Below, piece by piece: positions 34,977-43,510 of a DNA stretch of 64,000 nucleotides (position 1 is its first letter; every line of letters begins with the position of its first letter). This DNA comes from Nitrospira defluvii (GTDB lineage Bacteria > Nitrospirota > Nitrospiria > Nitrospirales > Nitrospiraceae), in the NCBI GenBank assembly GCA_011525625.1, contig WYAX01000015.1, positions 434,001-498,000 of the forward strand, read 5' to 3'. The notes under the pieces were generated by a model. That model did no database searches. It saw nothing but the letters and a program-made list of their open reading frames with translations, and was not told the origin of the DNA. Both the position numbers and the translations under genes were made by a program.

Positions 34977-35342
34977 ATGCCTGACAAGCCTGTTCGCGCA
35001 ATTGATCCCGTTGGTCTGATCGCTCTTGCTAACGTACTCCGATTCCATGACAACCCGGACTGTTCGTGTCAACTGAAGTGTGTCTGTGACAACCAGTGCT
35101 CATGTGAATTGAAGTGCGTCTCGGAATGTTCATGTGAAACGAAGCCCGTCTTCTGTGATCTCAAGGATGGAACCAATATACTCGACTTGCTGTCCAATCC
35201 TGTCTTTCGAGAGGTCGTCAAAGAATTGGATGTCAACCGGATGAATACCATTCATGATTTTGTAGGGATTGTGGATGAGATACGTAAGAGGATGAATTTC
35301 GGTAAAACCACGACCCGCGGCACGAAAACCCCTAAGGCCTGA
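34977..35342 (+). CDS. Candidate RiPP precursor with cysteine-repeat core
   Basis: A 121-residue protein in three parts: a leader-like region (residues 1-28, VRAIDPVGLIALANVLRFHD), a core with ten cysteines in 32 residues (C29 to C60), and a helical, charged C-terminal part (61-121). The core is a short repeat: CSCQLKCVCDNQ, CSCELKCVSE, CSCETKPVFC. The next gene, 14 bases downstream, is a radical SAM/SPASM enzyme of the type that modifies such peptides. The cysteines could become thioethers or bind metal. AAGAGGAGG precedes the ATG. The extended C-terminal follower is unusual for a precursor, so a cysteine-rich protein modified in situ is also possible. Confidence 0.65.
   Translation: MPDKPVRAIDPVGLIALANVLRFHDNPDCSCQLKCVCDNQCSCELKCVSECSCETKPVFCDLKDGTNILDLLSNPVFREVVKELDVNRMNTIHDFVGIVDEIRKRMNFGKTTTRGTKTPKA
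35061..35156 (+). repeat. CSC[Q/E]xK cysteine repeat core
   Basis: Three consecutive in-frame units of 12, 10 and 10 codons. Each starts Cys-Ser-Cys, followed by an acidic or amide residue, a variable residue and Lys. The third unit replaces the fourth-position KC with KP and ends in Cys. At DNA level the repeats tgttcgtgtcaactgaagtg and the later tgctcatgtgaattgaagtg have diverged, so the pattern is kept mainly at protein level. Confidence 0.75.
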
Positions 35343-35356
35343 AACGAGGATCGACC

Positions 35357-36808
35357 ATGCCACAGACCTTACTCATGCCGAAAAAAGCCATGCGCGCCGG
35401 TAATCGCCCTGTGGAGCCATTCATCGAAGAACGTATCGAAGGAGCGGGAGAGACGTTCATGGTCTCATTTCTTGACGGGTACTTGTATTATGCGCCTCGC
35501 GCCAACGTCAGCATGATTCTTGACGAGTCCGGCGCCGCTACAGTCAGGAAATATTTTCGCCACGATCTCCTGCTGCCCCATGAACAATCGCTGATCGACA
35601 GCCTGGTCGGCCAGGGCGCGCTCCGGATTCCTGAGGAGCAGAACGAGATGCGTTCCAATGTGGAAACGTCCTGGTCCCCAACCAGTGTCACTTTCTCGAA
35701 CACTCAAAAGTGCACTCTGCGATGCAAGTACTGTTATGCCGAAGGAGGGCGGTTGGAGGACTTGGATATACCGTTGCCGGTCGCGAAGGCGGCCATCGAT
35801 TTAATCATGAAGCATGCCGTCGTCCGGCAGGCGAATCCGTCCGTCAGCTTTCTAGGGGAAGGCGAAGCCACGGCGAGTTGGAAGGTGTTTCAGAGTATCA
35901 TCGAATACTTCCAGGCACAGTGTGGACTGCATGGGTTCTCTCCCACTGTATCCCTGAGTACGAATGGCGTGTTTTCCCCGGCAAGGCTGGACTATATCGC
36001 AGAGAACTGCACCCACCTGACCTTCTCGTTAGACGGCGTGCGCGATGTGCACAACGAGAATCGGGTCTTGCCCAACGGTGGCGGGTCCTTCGATCGCATC
36101 GTCACCACCATGAAGGGGCTCGACGAGCGTGGAAAGAGTTACAACATCAGATCGACGGTGACGGTCGCAGGGTGTTACGCGCTGACAGAGTTTGTTCAGT
36201 TCGTCGGGGAGAATGTACAGTGTAAAAGTATCCATTTGGAGCCGGTATTTGACGCGACAGGAGTCACGAACCTCGCGGAAGAGATTGAGCGGATCGATGC
36301 TCACGCATTCGTGAAGAACTTTCGTGAGGCCAGACGTGTCGCCGCGGAGTTTGGGATCGAACTCTACTATTCCGGGGCCGCGTCCAAACATCGGGAAACC
36401 TTTTGCGGGGCCAGTAATGCGAGCACGTTCCTGGTCACCTCACGTGGAATCGTCACATCCTGCAACGAAGTTCTTCAACCTTCTGACCCAAGGGCACCGT
36501 TGTTTCAGTATGGCCAGTGGAATCAGGAGACTCGAGCGTTCGTCGTGGATCGGAATGCGATTGATCGACTTGGAAGACTCAACGTGCATGAAATGCCGAA
36601 GTGTCAGGGATGCATCGCCAAATACAATTGTGCCGGAGATTGCTACGCGAAGAGCGCATCGGTATCGGTGAGCGGCGAGCCGGCAGACGCAGGGTATACA
36701 GAACGCTGCCAGATAACCCGTGAATTGCTGAAGGATAACTTGCTTATCGGACTCATCTCACAATCCGCTGAAGGCGGCATGCTGGGGCAATCCTGCCGCT
36801 CTTGTTGA
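35357..36808 (+). CDS. Radical SAM/SPASM peptide-modifying enzyme
   Basis: A 483-residue enzyme. An N-terminal region of about 105 residues (FMVSFLDGYLYYAPRANVSM) resembles the peptide-recognition domains attached to RiPP maturases. The radical SAM core has the 4Fe-4S motif C119TLRC123KYC126. The C-terminal SPASM domain has further cysteines (FCGASNAS, SRGIVTSCNEV, KCQGCIAKYNCAGDCYAKS, ERC), able to hold two auxiliary clusters, and the protein ends in CRSC. Together with the cysteine-rich upstream gene, the likely reaction is thioether or other radical crosslinking of the peptide. The gene is 14 bases downstream of that gene, so they are one operon. Confidence 0.88.
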   Translation: MPQTLLMPKKAMRAGNRPVEPFIEERIEGAGETFMVSFLDGYLYYAPRANVSMILDESGAATVRKYFRHDLLLPHEQSLIDSLVGQGALRIPEEQNEMRSNVETSWSPTSVTFSNTQKCTLRCKYCYAEGGRLEDLDIPLPVAKAAIDLIMKHAVVRQANPSVSFLGEGEATASWKVFQSIIEYFQAQCGLHGFSPTVSLSTNGVFSPARLDYIAENCTHLTFSLDGVRDVHNENRVLPNGGGSFDRIVTTMKGLDERGKSYNIRSTVTVAGCYALTEFVQFVGENVQCKSIHLEPVFDATGVTNLAEEIERIDAHAFVKNFREARRVAAEFGIELYYSGAASKHRETFCGASNASTFLVTSRGIVTSCNEVLQPSDPRAPLFQYGQWNQETRAFVVDRNAIDRLGRLNVHEMPKCQGCIAKYNCAGDCYAKSASVSVSGEPADAGYTERCQITRELLKDNLLIGLISQSAEGGMLGQSCRSC

Positions 36809-36840
36809 AGCCGATAGAGGGGTGAGATGAGGGGCTTTCC

Positions 36841-37002
36841 ATGATTGCCACCTTCGGTATGGAACCGTGGGCCAAGCATGCAAACGATATAGATGGCCTG
36901 ACATGCATAGAATCTGATGTGGTTGGTGCCGATCGCGATGGCACAGGGGCGGTGGCATTCGCGTGGCCCAAGCTCGACGGAGAACTGCGGTCATCGAGGT
37001 GA
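36841..37002 (+). CDS. 53-residue ORF downstream of the radical SAM gene
   Basis: It begins MIATFGMEPWAKHANDIDG, continues LTCIESDVVGADRDGTGAV and ends in a short basic tail. AGGGG (36830-36834) lies 6 bases before the ATG, and the gene starts 32 bases after the radical SAM stop. The amino-acid composition looks like a real protein and codon third positions are mostly G or C. Its end overlaps the convergent acetyltransferase gene by 12 bases. It contains one cysteine and no recognised family motif. It could be an accessory protein or a second small substrate. Confidence 0.45.
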   Translation: MIATFGMEPWAKHANDIDGLTCIESDVVGADRDGTGAVAFAWPKLDGELRSSR

Positions 37003-37455
37003 CGCAGCCCTGACCGACTTCATGTCCCGCTCCATCTTCCGGTGCGGAATGCCGGCGTCCATAAAGGGCTCGCCGACCGTGTGGAATCCCGCTCGCTGAT
37101 AGAAACCGATCGCGTGGGTCTGAGCGGACAGGGTGACACGGGGGAGTCCTTGCCTCATCGCCAGATCGAGCAGCGTCTCAAGCAGCGCCCGTCCGATCCC
37201 ACGCCCGCGCCAGTCCTTGAGGACTGCCATGCGGCCGATCGTGCCGCTCGGTTGCATGCGTGCCGTGCCGATCGCTTCTCCGCGGTCATTCCACGCCAGC
37301 ACATGGGCGCAGGATGAGTCCAGCCCGTCCCACTCCAGTTCTACCGGCACGCCCTGTTCGTGGATGAACACCGTTTCGCGGATCACGCGGATGTCCGCTT
37401 TAGCTCCGTGCCATTCGACGAGGTCCACTCGCCTCTGTGCGCCCTGCTGCGTCAT
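36991..37455 (-). CDS. GNAT-family N-acetyltransferase
   Basis: A 154-residue acetyltransferase. The acetyl-CoA motif A is GRMAVLKDWRGRGIGRALLE (RGRGIGRA), and QTHAIGFYQRAGFHTVGE is the usual C-terminal part. The early IRETVFIHEQGVPVELEWDG is typical of ElaA/GNAT members. GGAGG precedes the ATG by 3-4 bases. It points toward the radical SAM gene, so it is probably not part of that operon. Confidence 0.88.
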   Translation of the reverse strand: MTQQGAQRRVDLVEWHGAKADIRVIRETVFIHEQGVPVELEWDGLDSSCAHVLAWNDRGEAIGTARMQPSGTIGRMAVLKDWRGRGIGRALLETLLDLAMRQGLPRVTLSAQTHAIGFYQRAGFHTVGEPFMDAGIPHRKMERDMKSVRAASPR

Positions 37456-38091
37456 GATCCTCCGGCTTGTGTAATCGGTCCGATATCCCTTGCCGACTTC
37501 CCCTGTACGGCGCACCAAATGTAAATCTCTTTTGGCGGATCGGCAACCCCATGGTAGCGTTCATCGTGAGCGTCTGCCCCTGGTGTGGGGCGGGTGATGA
37601 GCCGAGTGGCTCCGGTGTAGCGATGGGAGGTCCTGTGTGAACACGCAACGTCGAACCTATGATGTCGTGGCCGGCCGGAGGATCAGGGCTGGAATGTGGA
37701 ATTCCTGGTGCCGGGTCGGGAGGCAGAAGGAAACTCCGGGCCTGTTCAGTTGGGCATTTTTCCGATCGGTCTGGTCTCTGCTCTGGCAGGTGGCCTGGAG
37801 GAGGACCGGTCGACACAGCGCCCGACGATGTGCCTGGAAACCCGAGTCGCTCGGCTGTGCCGCCCCTCGCTCGACCGCTGTGTACGGGCGCCTCCGCTGA
37901 ATCCTCGTCGCAATCGGTCGGTATCAGACCCTCTCGGGCGACTTGCCCGTCTCTTCCCTTCTGTGTTCCTTCTTCTCGTCAAAAGAACCTATTGACCCGA
38001 CGATCCGTTGCGGCGAAGATGCGTCAGGCTGGCACATCGCTTGCTCAGCAAATAATAAAGAGACGGCAGACCGAATCAGAAGAGGCGACCT
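37456..38091. other. Intergenic region between divergent genes
   Basis: 636 bases between the acetyltransferase and the Usp gene at 38092. A weak promoter-like pair occurs (TTGACC at 37992-37997 and GAAGAT at 38015-38020, spacer 17). A GTG-started ORF at 37637-37900 with GGGAGG upstream encodes an arginine- and tryptophan-heavy sequence that I do not accept as a gene. Nothing else is supported. Confidence 0.4.
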
Positions 38092-38946
38092 ATGAAAGTG
38101 TTGATTGCAACCGATGGATCGAAGTACGGCAAGTGGGCGACGGAATGGGTGGCACGGATGCCCCTGGCGGACAAACCGGAGGTGACTCTCCTGCATGTGA
38201 CTGACGTGGAGGCGTTGCGCGCGCCCTTCATGTTTCAGCCGGTGGTGATCGGGAACGAACCATTCATTCAAGAGGAAATCAAGCGGATTGAAGCACGAGC
38301 GAAGACGACCATGGCCGAAGCCAAAGCGCAAATGGCCGCCCTCAAGCTGAAGGGAAAACTGGTCTCGGCGCGTGGCGCGGCCGGGCCGACCGTTCTGGAC
38401 GCGGCCCCGAAGCGCGACGGACTGGTGGCAATCGGGAGTCGCGGGTTGGATGCGCTCGACCGTCTGATGCTCGGGAGCGTGTCGACGCAGGTGACGTTGC
38501 ATGCGCCCTGTTCGGTGCTGATCGTGAAGGAAGAGCCGCGTCCGTTGAGCCGGATTCTGTTCGCCGCAGATGGATCGAAAGCCTCGGAGAAGGCCCTGCG
38601 GTTTCTCCTGACCAAGATTCAGCCGGAGGCTCGGGAAGGGTTGGAACCGATCGATGTGGTGGTGATGCATGCCATGCCGTTCTTGAAATACCCCGAGGTC
38701 AAGGAAGCAGGGGCCCGCTTGGTCGAACAATGTGCAAACAAACTGATCAAGGCCGGGTACGTGGTGGATGAAGTCGTGCAACTCGGCAAACCGGCCGATG
38801 AGATTTTGAAAGTGGCGTCGAAGAAGAAGGTCGACCTGATCGTAACCGGGGCGAAAGGCATGGGTGCCGTGGCCCGGTTTCTGCTCGGGAGTGTCTCAAC
38901 GAAGGTGGTTCAACACAGCCACTGCTCGGTGCTGGTGGTCCGTTAA
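38092..38946 (+). CDS. Tandem universal stress protein (UspA family)
   Basis: A 284-residue protein with two Usp domains. Each has the nucleotide-binding signature: GSRGLDALDRLMLGSVS and GAKGMGAVARFLLGSVS. It begins MKVLIATDGSKYGKWA, like the other Usp in this window. Overall it is a second stress-protein gene related to, but diverged from, the one at 16468. GAGGCG lies before the ATG. Confidence 0.92.
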   Translation: MKVLIATDGSKYGKWATEWVARMPLADKPEVTLLHVTDVEALRAPFMFQPVVIGNEPFIQEEIKRIEARAKTTMAEAKAQMAALKLKGKLVSARGAAGPTVLDAAPKRDGLVAIGSRGLDALDRLMLGSVSTQVTLHAPCSVLIVKEEPRPLSRILFAADGSKASEKALRFLLTKIQPEAREGLEPIDVVVMHAMPFLKYPEVKEAGARLVEQCANKLIKAGYVVDEVVQLGKPADEILKVASKKKVDLIVTGAKGMGAVARFLLGSVSTKVVQHSHCSVLVVR

Positions 38947-39128
38947 CCCGCGCCGTCTCCTCGGTGACGAGATCCTGGGCTGTGGCATTTCACCCCGATC
39001 CCCATTCCGGTAGCGTAGCAAAACGCTGCGATGGGCCTGCCGTTCCTGCCGAAATCTCCATTCGCCCCGCGGCATGTTCCCTGCTGGCTATCAGAGCAGC
39101 AGGGGTACGTAACACAGATCATCGACGC

Positions 39129-40367
39129 ATGGCCTCTCGAATGACGGACTCAAGGTGCGCGTGTTTGCCGCAGCAGCGGCGAGCTGGTGTCCCGTGCCGA
39201 CTGGTCGGTCCCTGCCTGCTGCTCGCCGCTCTTCTGACGGCGGTTGCCGGGTGCGATCGGGATCCGGTGGCGCCGCCGTCTCCCGATAGGCCCGCAGACC
39301 GGGCGGCCAATGGAGTGGTGCATTTGACGGAGGCGGAAGTCGCCCGGGCCGGCATCGAGGTCATGACGGTGAAGAAGGAGCCGTTTATCCTGCGCCGTGA
39401 GTTTCCGGCGACCATCCATGCCAACGAAAATGAACTGGCGGAAGTGACGACGTTGATCCGCGGCCGGGTGGTCGAGGTGCTGGTCGACGTGGGGAAAGAT
39501 GTCAAAAAGGGCGAACGGCTGGCCCTGCTCGACAGTGCGGACTTAGGCATGGCGGAGGGTCTCTATCTCAAGACTGCGGCGCGACAGCACGAAGCGCAGT
39601 TGGCCTATGAACGGGCGGCGAATCTGCATGAGCATCGAGCGATCAGTCTGGCCGAACTGCAACGCCGGGAGGCGGAGATGAAAACCGCACAGGCGGACGC
39701 GCGTGAAGCCGTGCATCGCTTGAAGCTGCTGGGTGTGCCCGACCAGGAACGTCAACGGCTCGAACGGGAGCAAACGATCCGATCCGACGTCGCGATCCGG
39801 GCCCCCTTCGCGGGGCGTGTGATTCTGCGTAACATCACGCGGGGTGAAGTGGTGGAAACCTCGCGGCACTGTTTCACCATCGCCGACCTGTCCGACGTGT
39901 GGGTGGTGGCCAGCGTCCCGGAAAAGGATGTGCGCTTCATTCATCCGAACGCGACGGTGCATGTGGTGGTGGCGGCCTATCCCCACGGGTTGTTTCCCGG
40001 GCGCATGACCTACATCAGCGACGTCCTGGATCAGGCGACCAGAACCATGCGGATCCGTGTGACCGTCCCCAACCCGGACCGGGCGTTGAAACCGGAGATG
40101 TTCGCCATGGTGCGGGTCGATGCCTCGCCGCAACCGGACGTGTTGGCCGTGCCCCTGGCCGCCGTGCAACAGGAGGGAGGGGGCACGGTGGTGTTCGTGC
40201 GGCAGCCAGGACAGCGTTTTGAGCTCAGGCGGGTGCGTCTGGGCGAGGAGCAGGACGGCAAGGTGATCGTCCTGGACGGGCTGCGCGACGGGGAGGAGGT
40301 GGCCGTCAAGGGAGCCTTCGCCATCAAGTCTGAACTCGACATCCACAAGATCGAGCCCACCCAATGA
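39129..40367 (+). CDS. RND efflux membrane-fusion lipoprotein (CusB/CzcB type)
   Basis: About 412 residues. A lipoprotein signal (LLAALLTAVAGC) leads to the adaptor fold: barrel-sandwich hybrid (TTLIRGRVVEVLVDVGKDV), alpha hairpin (about 140-210) and beta-barrel (VAIRAPFAGRVILRN, FTIADLSDVWVVASVPE). This is the periplasmic bridge of a tripartite pump. The stop overlaps the start of the RND pump gene (ATGA at 40364). The start could also be an ATG at 39141. No outer-membrane channel gene is adjacent. Confidence 0.9.
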   Translation: MASRMTDSRCACLPQQRRAGVPCRLVGPCLLLAALLTAVAGCDRDPVAPPSPDRPADRAANGVVHLTEAEVARAGIEVMTVKKEPFILRREFPATIHANENELAEVTTLIRGRVVEVLVDVGKDVKKGERLALLDSADLGMAEGLYLKTAARQHEAQLAYERAANLHEHRAISLAELQRREAEMKTAQADAREAVHRLKLLGVPDQERQRLEREQTIRSDVAIRAPFAGRVILRNITRGEVVETSRHCFTIADLSDVWVVASVPEKDVRFIHPNATVHVVVAAYPHGLFPGRMTYISDVLDQATRTMRIRVTVPNPDRALKPEMFAMVRVDASPQPDVLAVPLAAVQQEGGGTVVFVRQPGQRFELRRVRLGEEQDGKVIVLDGLRDGEEVAVKGAFAIKSELDIHKIEPTQ

Positions 40368-43300
40368 TCGCAGCCTTGCTGGAATTCTCCCTGCGCCAAC
40401 GGATTCTGATCCTCGGCCTGGCCTGCTTGTGCGCAGTGGCCGGTCTGTTCGCCTTCCAGTCGATTCCGATCGATGCCTATCCCGACGTGACCAATGTGCA
40501 GGTGCAGGTGTTAACGGAAGCTCCTGGCTTGTCTCCGGTCGAAGTGGAGCGGTTCGTGACCTACCCGATCGAATGGCAGATGAGCGGGTTGCCCGGTTTG
40601 AGGGAAATCCGCTCGATCTCCAAGTTCGCGTTGTCCCAACTGACGGTGGTGTTCGACGACGACGTGGATGTGTATTTCGCCCGCCAACTGGTGTTGGAAC
40701 GGGTCATGGCCGTCCGGGAGCGGCTCCCTGCAGGCCTCGAGCCGGTGCTGGCGCCGGTGACGACCGGGCTCGGGGAGATTTATCAGTACTATCTCGACGG
40801 CGCTGAACCGGTGGCGGCCGACTCCGCGTTGCGGGCCACCACGTTGACCGATCAGCGAACGGTGCAGGATTGGGTGCTGCGCCCGTTGTTGAAGACGGTG
40901 CCGGGTGTGATCGATGTGAACGGGCTGGGTGGGTTCGTGAAGCAGTTCCAGGTGCTGGTTGAGCCCGACAAGTTGAGAAAGTACGGGCTGACGCTGCGGG
41001 ACATCTTCGAGGCCGTTGAAAAGAATAATGCCAACGCCGGGGGGAACGTGCTGGAGCGGCACGCCGAACGAGCCATCGTCCGTGGGTTGGGGCTGATCAA
41101 GAGCCTGCCGGATATCGAACGCATCGTCGTGAAGGAAGCCGACGGGGTGCCGGTGTTTGTCCGCGATGTGGCCGAGGTCCGTATCGGTCATGCGGTGCGA
41201 CACGGAGCCGCCTTGTTGAACGGGGAGCGTGAAGTGGTGGCCGGTACGGTGCTCATGCTGCGCGGGGGCAATGCGCGGGAAGTGGTGCAGGCGGTGAAGC
41301 AGCGCGTCGAGGCCGTGCACCGGGATGGGGTGTTGCCGGACGGGCTCAGGATCGTCCCCTTCTACGACCGGATCGAACTCGTCAGCGCGGCGATTCACAC
41401 GGTGCGCGATGCGTTGATCGAAGGGGTCGTTCTGGTCACGCTGGTATTTTTTCTGTTTCTCGGACATATCCGAAGCGCGGTCGTGGTGACGGTGTCGTTG
41501 TTCGTGACGCCGTTGATTACGTTTCTGATCATGCAGCGGGCGGGCCTTTCCGCCAACCTCATGACGTTGGGCGGGTTGGCCATCGGCATCGGTGAAATTG
41601 CCGACGGCTCGCTGGTGGTGGTCGAGAATATTTATCGGCATTTGTCCGAGAATCGGCTGCAGCAGCGTGCCCGGTTGGAAGTCATTTTCCGGGCGACGAG
41701 CGAGGTGGGGCGGCCGATTCTCTTCGGTATCTTGATCATCAGCGTCGTGTTTCTTCCGTTGATGACCCTGCACGGCCTGGAAGGGAAGATGTTTGCCCCT
41801 CTGGCCTATACGTTGGTGATTTCGCTGTTGGCCTCGGTGATCGTCACGTTGACGTTATCTCCGGTGCTGGCCTCGCTCATCTTGCGCGGCGATCACCCGG
41901 AGGAGACCCGCTTGACCCTGTGGATGAAAGACCGGTACCGGCCGGTGCTGCGCTGGACACTGGACCACCGCGCGCCGGTCCTGTTGGGGGCGACCGCCGC
42001 GGTGCTGGCCAGCCTGATGCTCCTGCCGTTTGTGGGCCGGGAATTTATTCCGATCCTGGAGGAGGGGGCGCTGACCCCGCAGATTGTCCGCTTGCCGAGT
42101 GTCTCGCTGGAGGAGTCGATCGCCATCGAGAAGCAGACGCAGAAGGTCATGCTGGAATTGCCGGAAGTGCGCATGTCGGTCAGCAAGATCGGGAGACCGG
42201 ATATCGCCGTCGGCCCGGAGGAACCGAATGAGAGCGATCCGATCGTCACGCTGCGTCCCCGTGACACCTGGACCACCGCGCAGACCCAGGCCGGTCTGGT
42301 CGACGCGATCCGGCGGCGCCTGGCGGACATTCCCGGCATCTCGGTGTTGATGAGTCAGCCGATTCAGGAGCGGGTGGATGAATTGATTTCCGGCATCCGG
42401 ACCGAATGCGCGATCAAACTGTTCGGTGACGATCTGGATCTGCTGTATCAGCATGCGGAAAGCATTGCAGACCTGATGCGCACCATCGACGGGGTGAAGG
42501 ACGTCAAGGTCGAGCAGGTCGCCGGCCAGCCCTACCTCACCATCGACATCGACCGCCAGAAGATTGCCCGGTATGGCATCAATGTGTCGGATGTGCAGGA
42601 CATCATCACCACGGCAGTGGGCGGCAAGCCTGCCACGCAGGTGTACGAGGGAGAGCGCCGGTTTCAGTTGATTCTCCGATTCCCGGAGTCGTACCGCAAC
42701 AGCGTGGGGGCGATCGGCAATATCCGGGTGCGGTCGGCGTCAGGTGCACCGATCCCGCTGAGCGAACTGGCGTCGATCGACATGCGGGAAGGGCCGGCGC
42801 GCATCAGTCGGGAGCAGGCGAAGCGGCGGATCTACATCGGGTTCAACGTCGTGGGGCGAGACATCGGAAGCGTCGTCGATGAAGGGCGGAAGAAGCTGGC
42901 GGACGGCATTCGATTGCCGCAGGGCTACACGGTGACCTGGGGCGGCGCGTTCGAGAATATGGAACGCGCCAACGCGCGGTTGATGCTGGTGGTACCGATC
43001 ACGCTCGGATTGGTGTTTTTTCTGCTGTTCTGGGCCTTTCATTCGCTGCGGTATGCCGCCTTGATCATTCTCAACCTGCCGTTCGCGTTGATCGGAGGCG
43101 TCGTCTCCCTGTGGATGAGCGGGCAGTACTTGAGCGTTCCCGCATCGATCGGCTTCATCGAACTGTTCGGCCTGGCCGTCGGCAACGGCATCGTCCTTGT
43201 GTCGTATATCAATCAGCTGCGGAACGAAGGCCAACCGACGGAGGCGGCGATCGTGACCGGCTGTGTGTTGCGGCTTCGTCCCGTCGTGATGACCATGATG

Positions 43301-43492
43301 ACGACGTTGCTGGGACTCCTGCCGCTGGTGTTGGCGAAGGGAATCGGCGCGGAGGTGCAACGGCCGTTGGCCACGGTGGTCGTCGGGGGCCTGTTTACGT
43401 CGACGGCCCTCACCCTTCTGGTGTTACCGGCGTTGTATCGAACGTTTGCTGAGCGGGAGAGTGCACAAGCGCATGCCCCGGAGTGGGTGTGA
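40364..43492 (+). CDS. Heavy-metal RND efflux pump (CzcA/CusA family)
   Basis: A 1042-residue inner-membrane pump. It starts with LRQRILILGLACLCAVAGLF, has AYPDVTNVQVQV and the large periplasmic loops, and two sets of membrane helices with the conserved TM4 motif LGGLAIGIGEIADGSLVVVE. The DG within this motif is the proton relay region. The family exports divalent or monovalent metals such as Co/Zn/Cd or Cu/Ag; methionine-rich CusA-type sites are not obvious, so CzcA-like or broad specificity is more likely. It is coupled to the adaptor gene. Confidence 0.93.
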   Translation: MIAALLEFSLRQRILILGLACLCAVAGLFAFQSIPIDAYPDVTNVQVQVLTEAPGLSPVEVERFVTYPIEWQMSGLPGLREIRSISKFALSQLTVVFDDDVDVYFARQLVLERVMAVRERLPAGLEPVLAPVTTGLGEIYQYYLDGAEPVAADSALRATTLTDQRTVQDWVLRPLLKTVPGVIDVNGLGGFVKQFQVLVEPDKLRKYGLTLRDIFEAVEKNNANAGGNVLERHAERAIVRGLGLIKSLPDIERIVVKEADGVPVFVRDVAEVRIGHAVRHGAALLNGEREVVAGTVLMLRGGNAREVVQAVKQRVEAVHRDGVLPDGLRIVPFYDRIELVSAAIHTVRDALIEGVVLVTLVFFLFLGHIRSAVVVTVSLFVTPLITFLIMQRAGLSANLMTLGGLAIGIGEIADGSLVVVENIYRHLSENRLQQRARLEVIFRATSEVGRPILFGILIISVVFLPLMTLHGLEGKMFAPLAYTLVISLLASVIVTLTLSPVLASLILRGDHPEETRLTLWMKDRYRPVLRWTLDHRAPVLLGATAAVLASLMLLPFVGREFIPILEEGALTPQIVRLPSVSLEESIAIEKQTQKVMLELPEVRMSVSKIGRPDIAVGPEEPNESDPIVTLRPRDTWTTAQTQAGLVDAIRRRLADIPGISVLMSQPIQERVDELISGIRTECAIKLFGDDLDLLYQHAESIADLMRTIDGVKDVKVEQVAGQPYLTIDIDRQKIARYGINVSDVQDIITTAVGGKPATQVYEGERRFQLILRFPESYRNSVGAIGNIRVRSASGAPIPLSELASIDMREGPARISREQAKRRIYIGFNVVGRDIGSVVDEGRKKLADGIRLPQGYTVTWGGAFENMERANARLMLVVPITLGLVFFLLFWAFHSLRYAALIILNLPFALIGGVVSLWMSGQYLSVPASIGFIELFGLAVGNGIVLVSYINQLRNEGQPTEAAIVTGCVLRLRPVVMTMMTTLLGLLPLVLAKGIGAEVQRPLATVVVGGLFTSTALTLLVLPALYRTFAERESAQAHAPEWV

Positions 43493-43510
43493 CGGTACGG
43501 GGCTGGTGCC

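Noticed and set aside
34606-35019. 137-codon cysteine-containing frame before the precursor gene
   Set aside because: It contains RCCECACCALQC, but it lacks a good start site and is out of frame with the precursor, which has a strong ribosome-binding site at 34977.
37637-37900. 87-codon ORF with GTG start and GGGAGG upstream
   Set aside because: The ribosome-binding site is good, but the sequence is dominated by Arg and Trp (SVWSLLWQVAWRRTGRHSAR) and looks like random high-GC translation. Conservation data could reverse this.
40511-41773. 420-codon open frame on the minus strand
   Set aside because: It is antisense to the RND pump and has the His/Gln/Arg-rich composition typical of shadows of high-GC genes.
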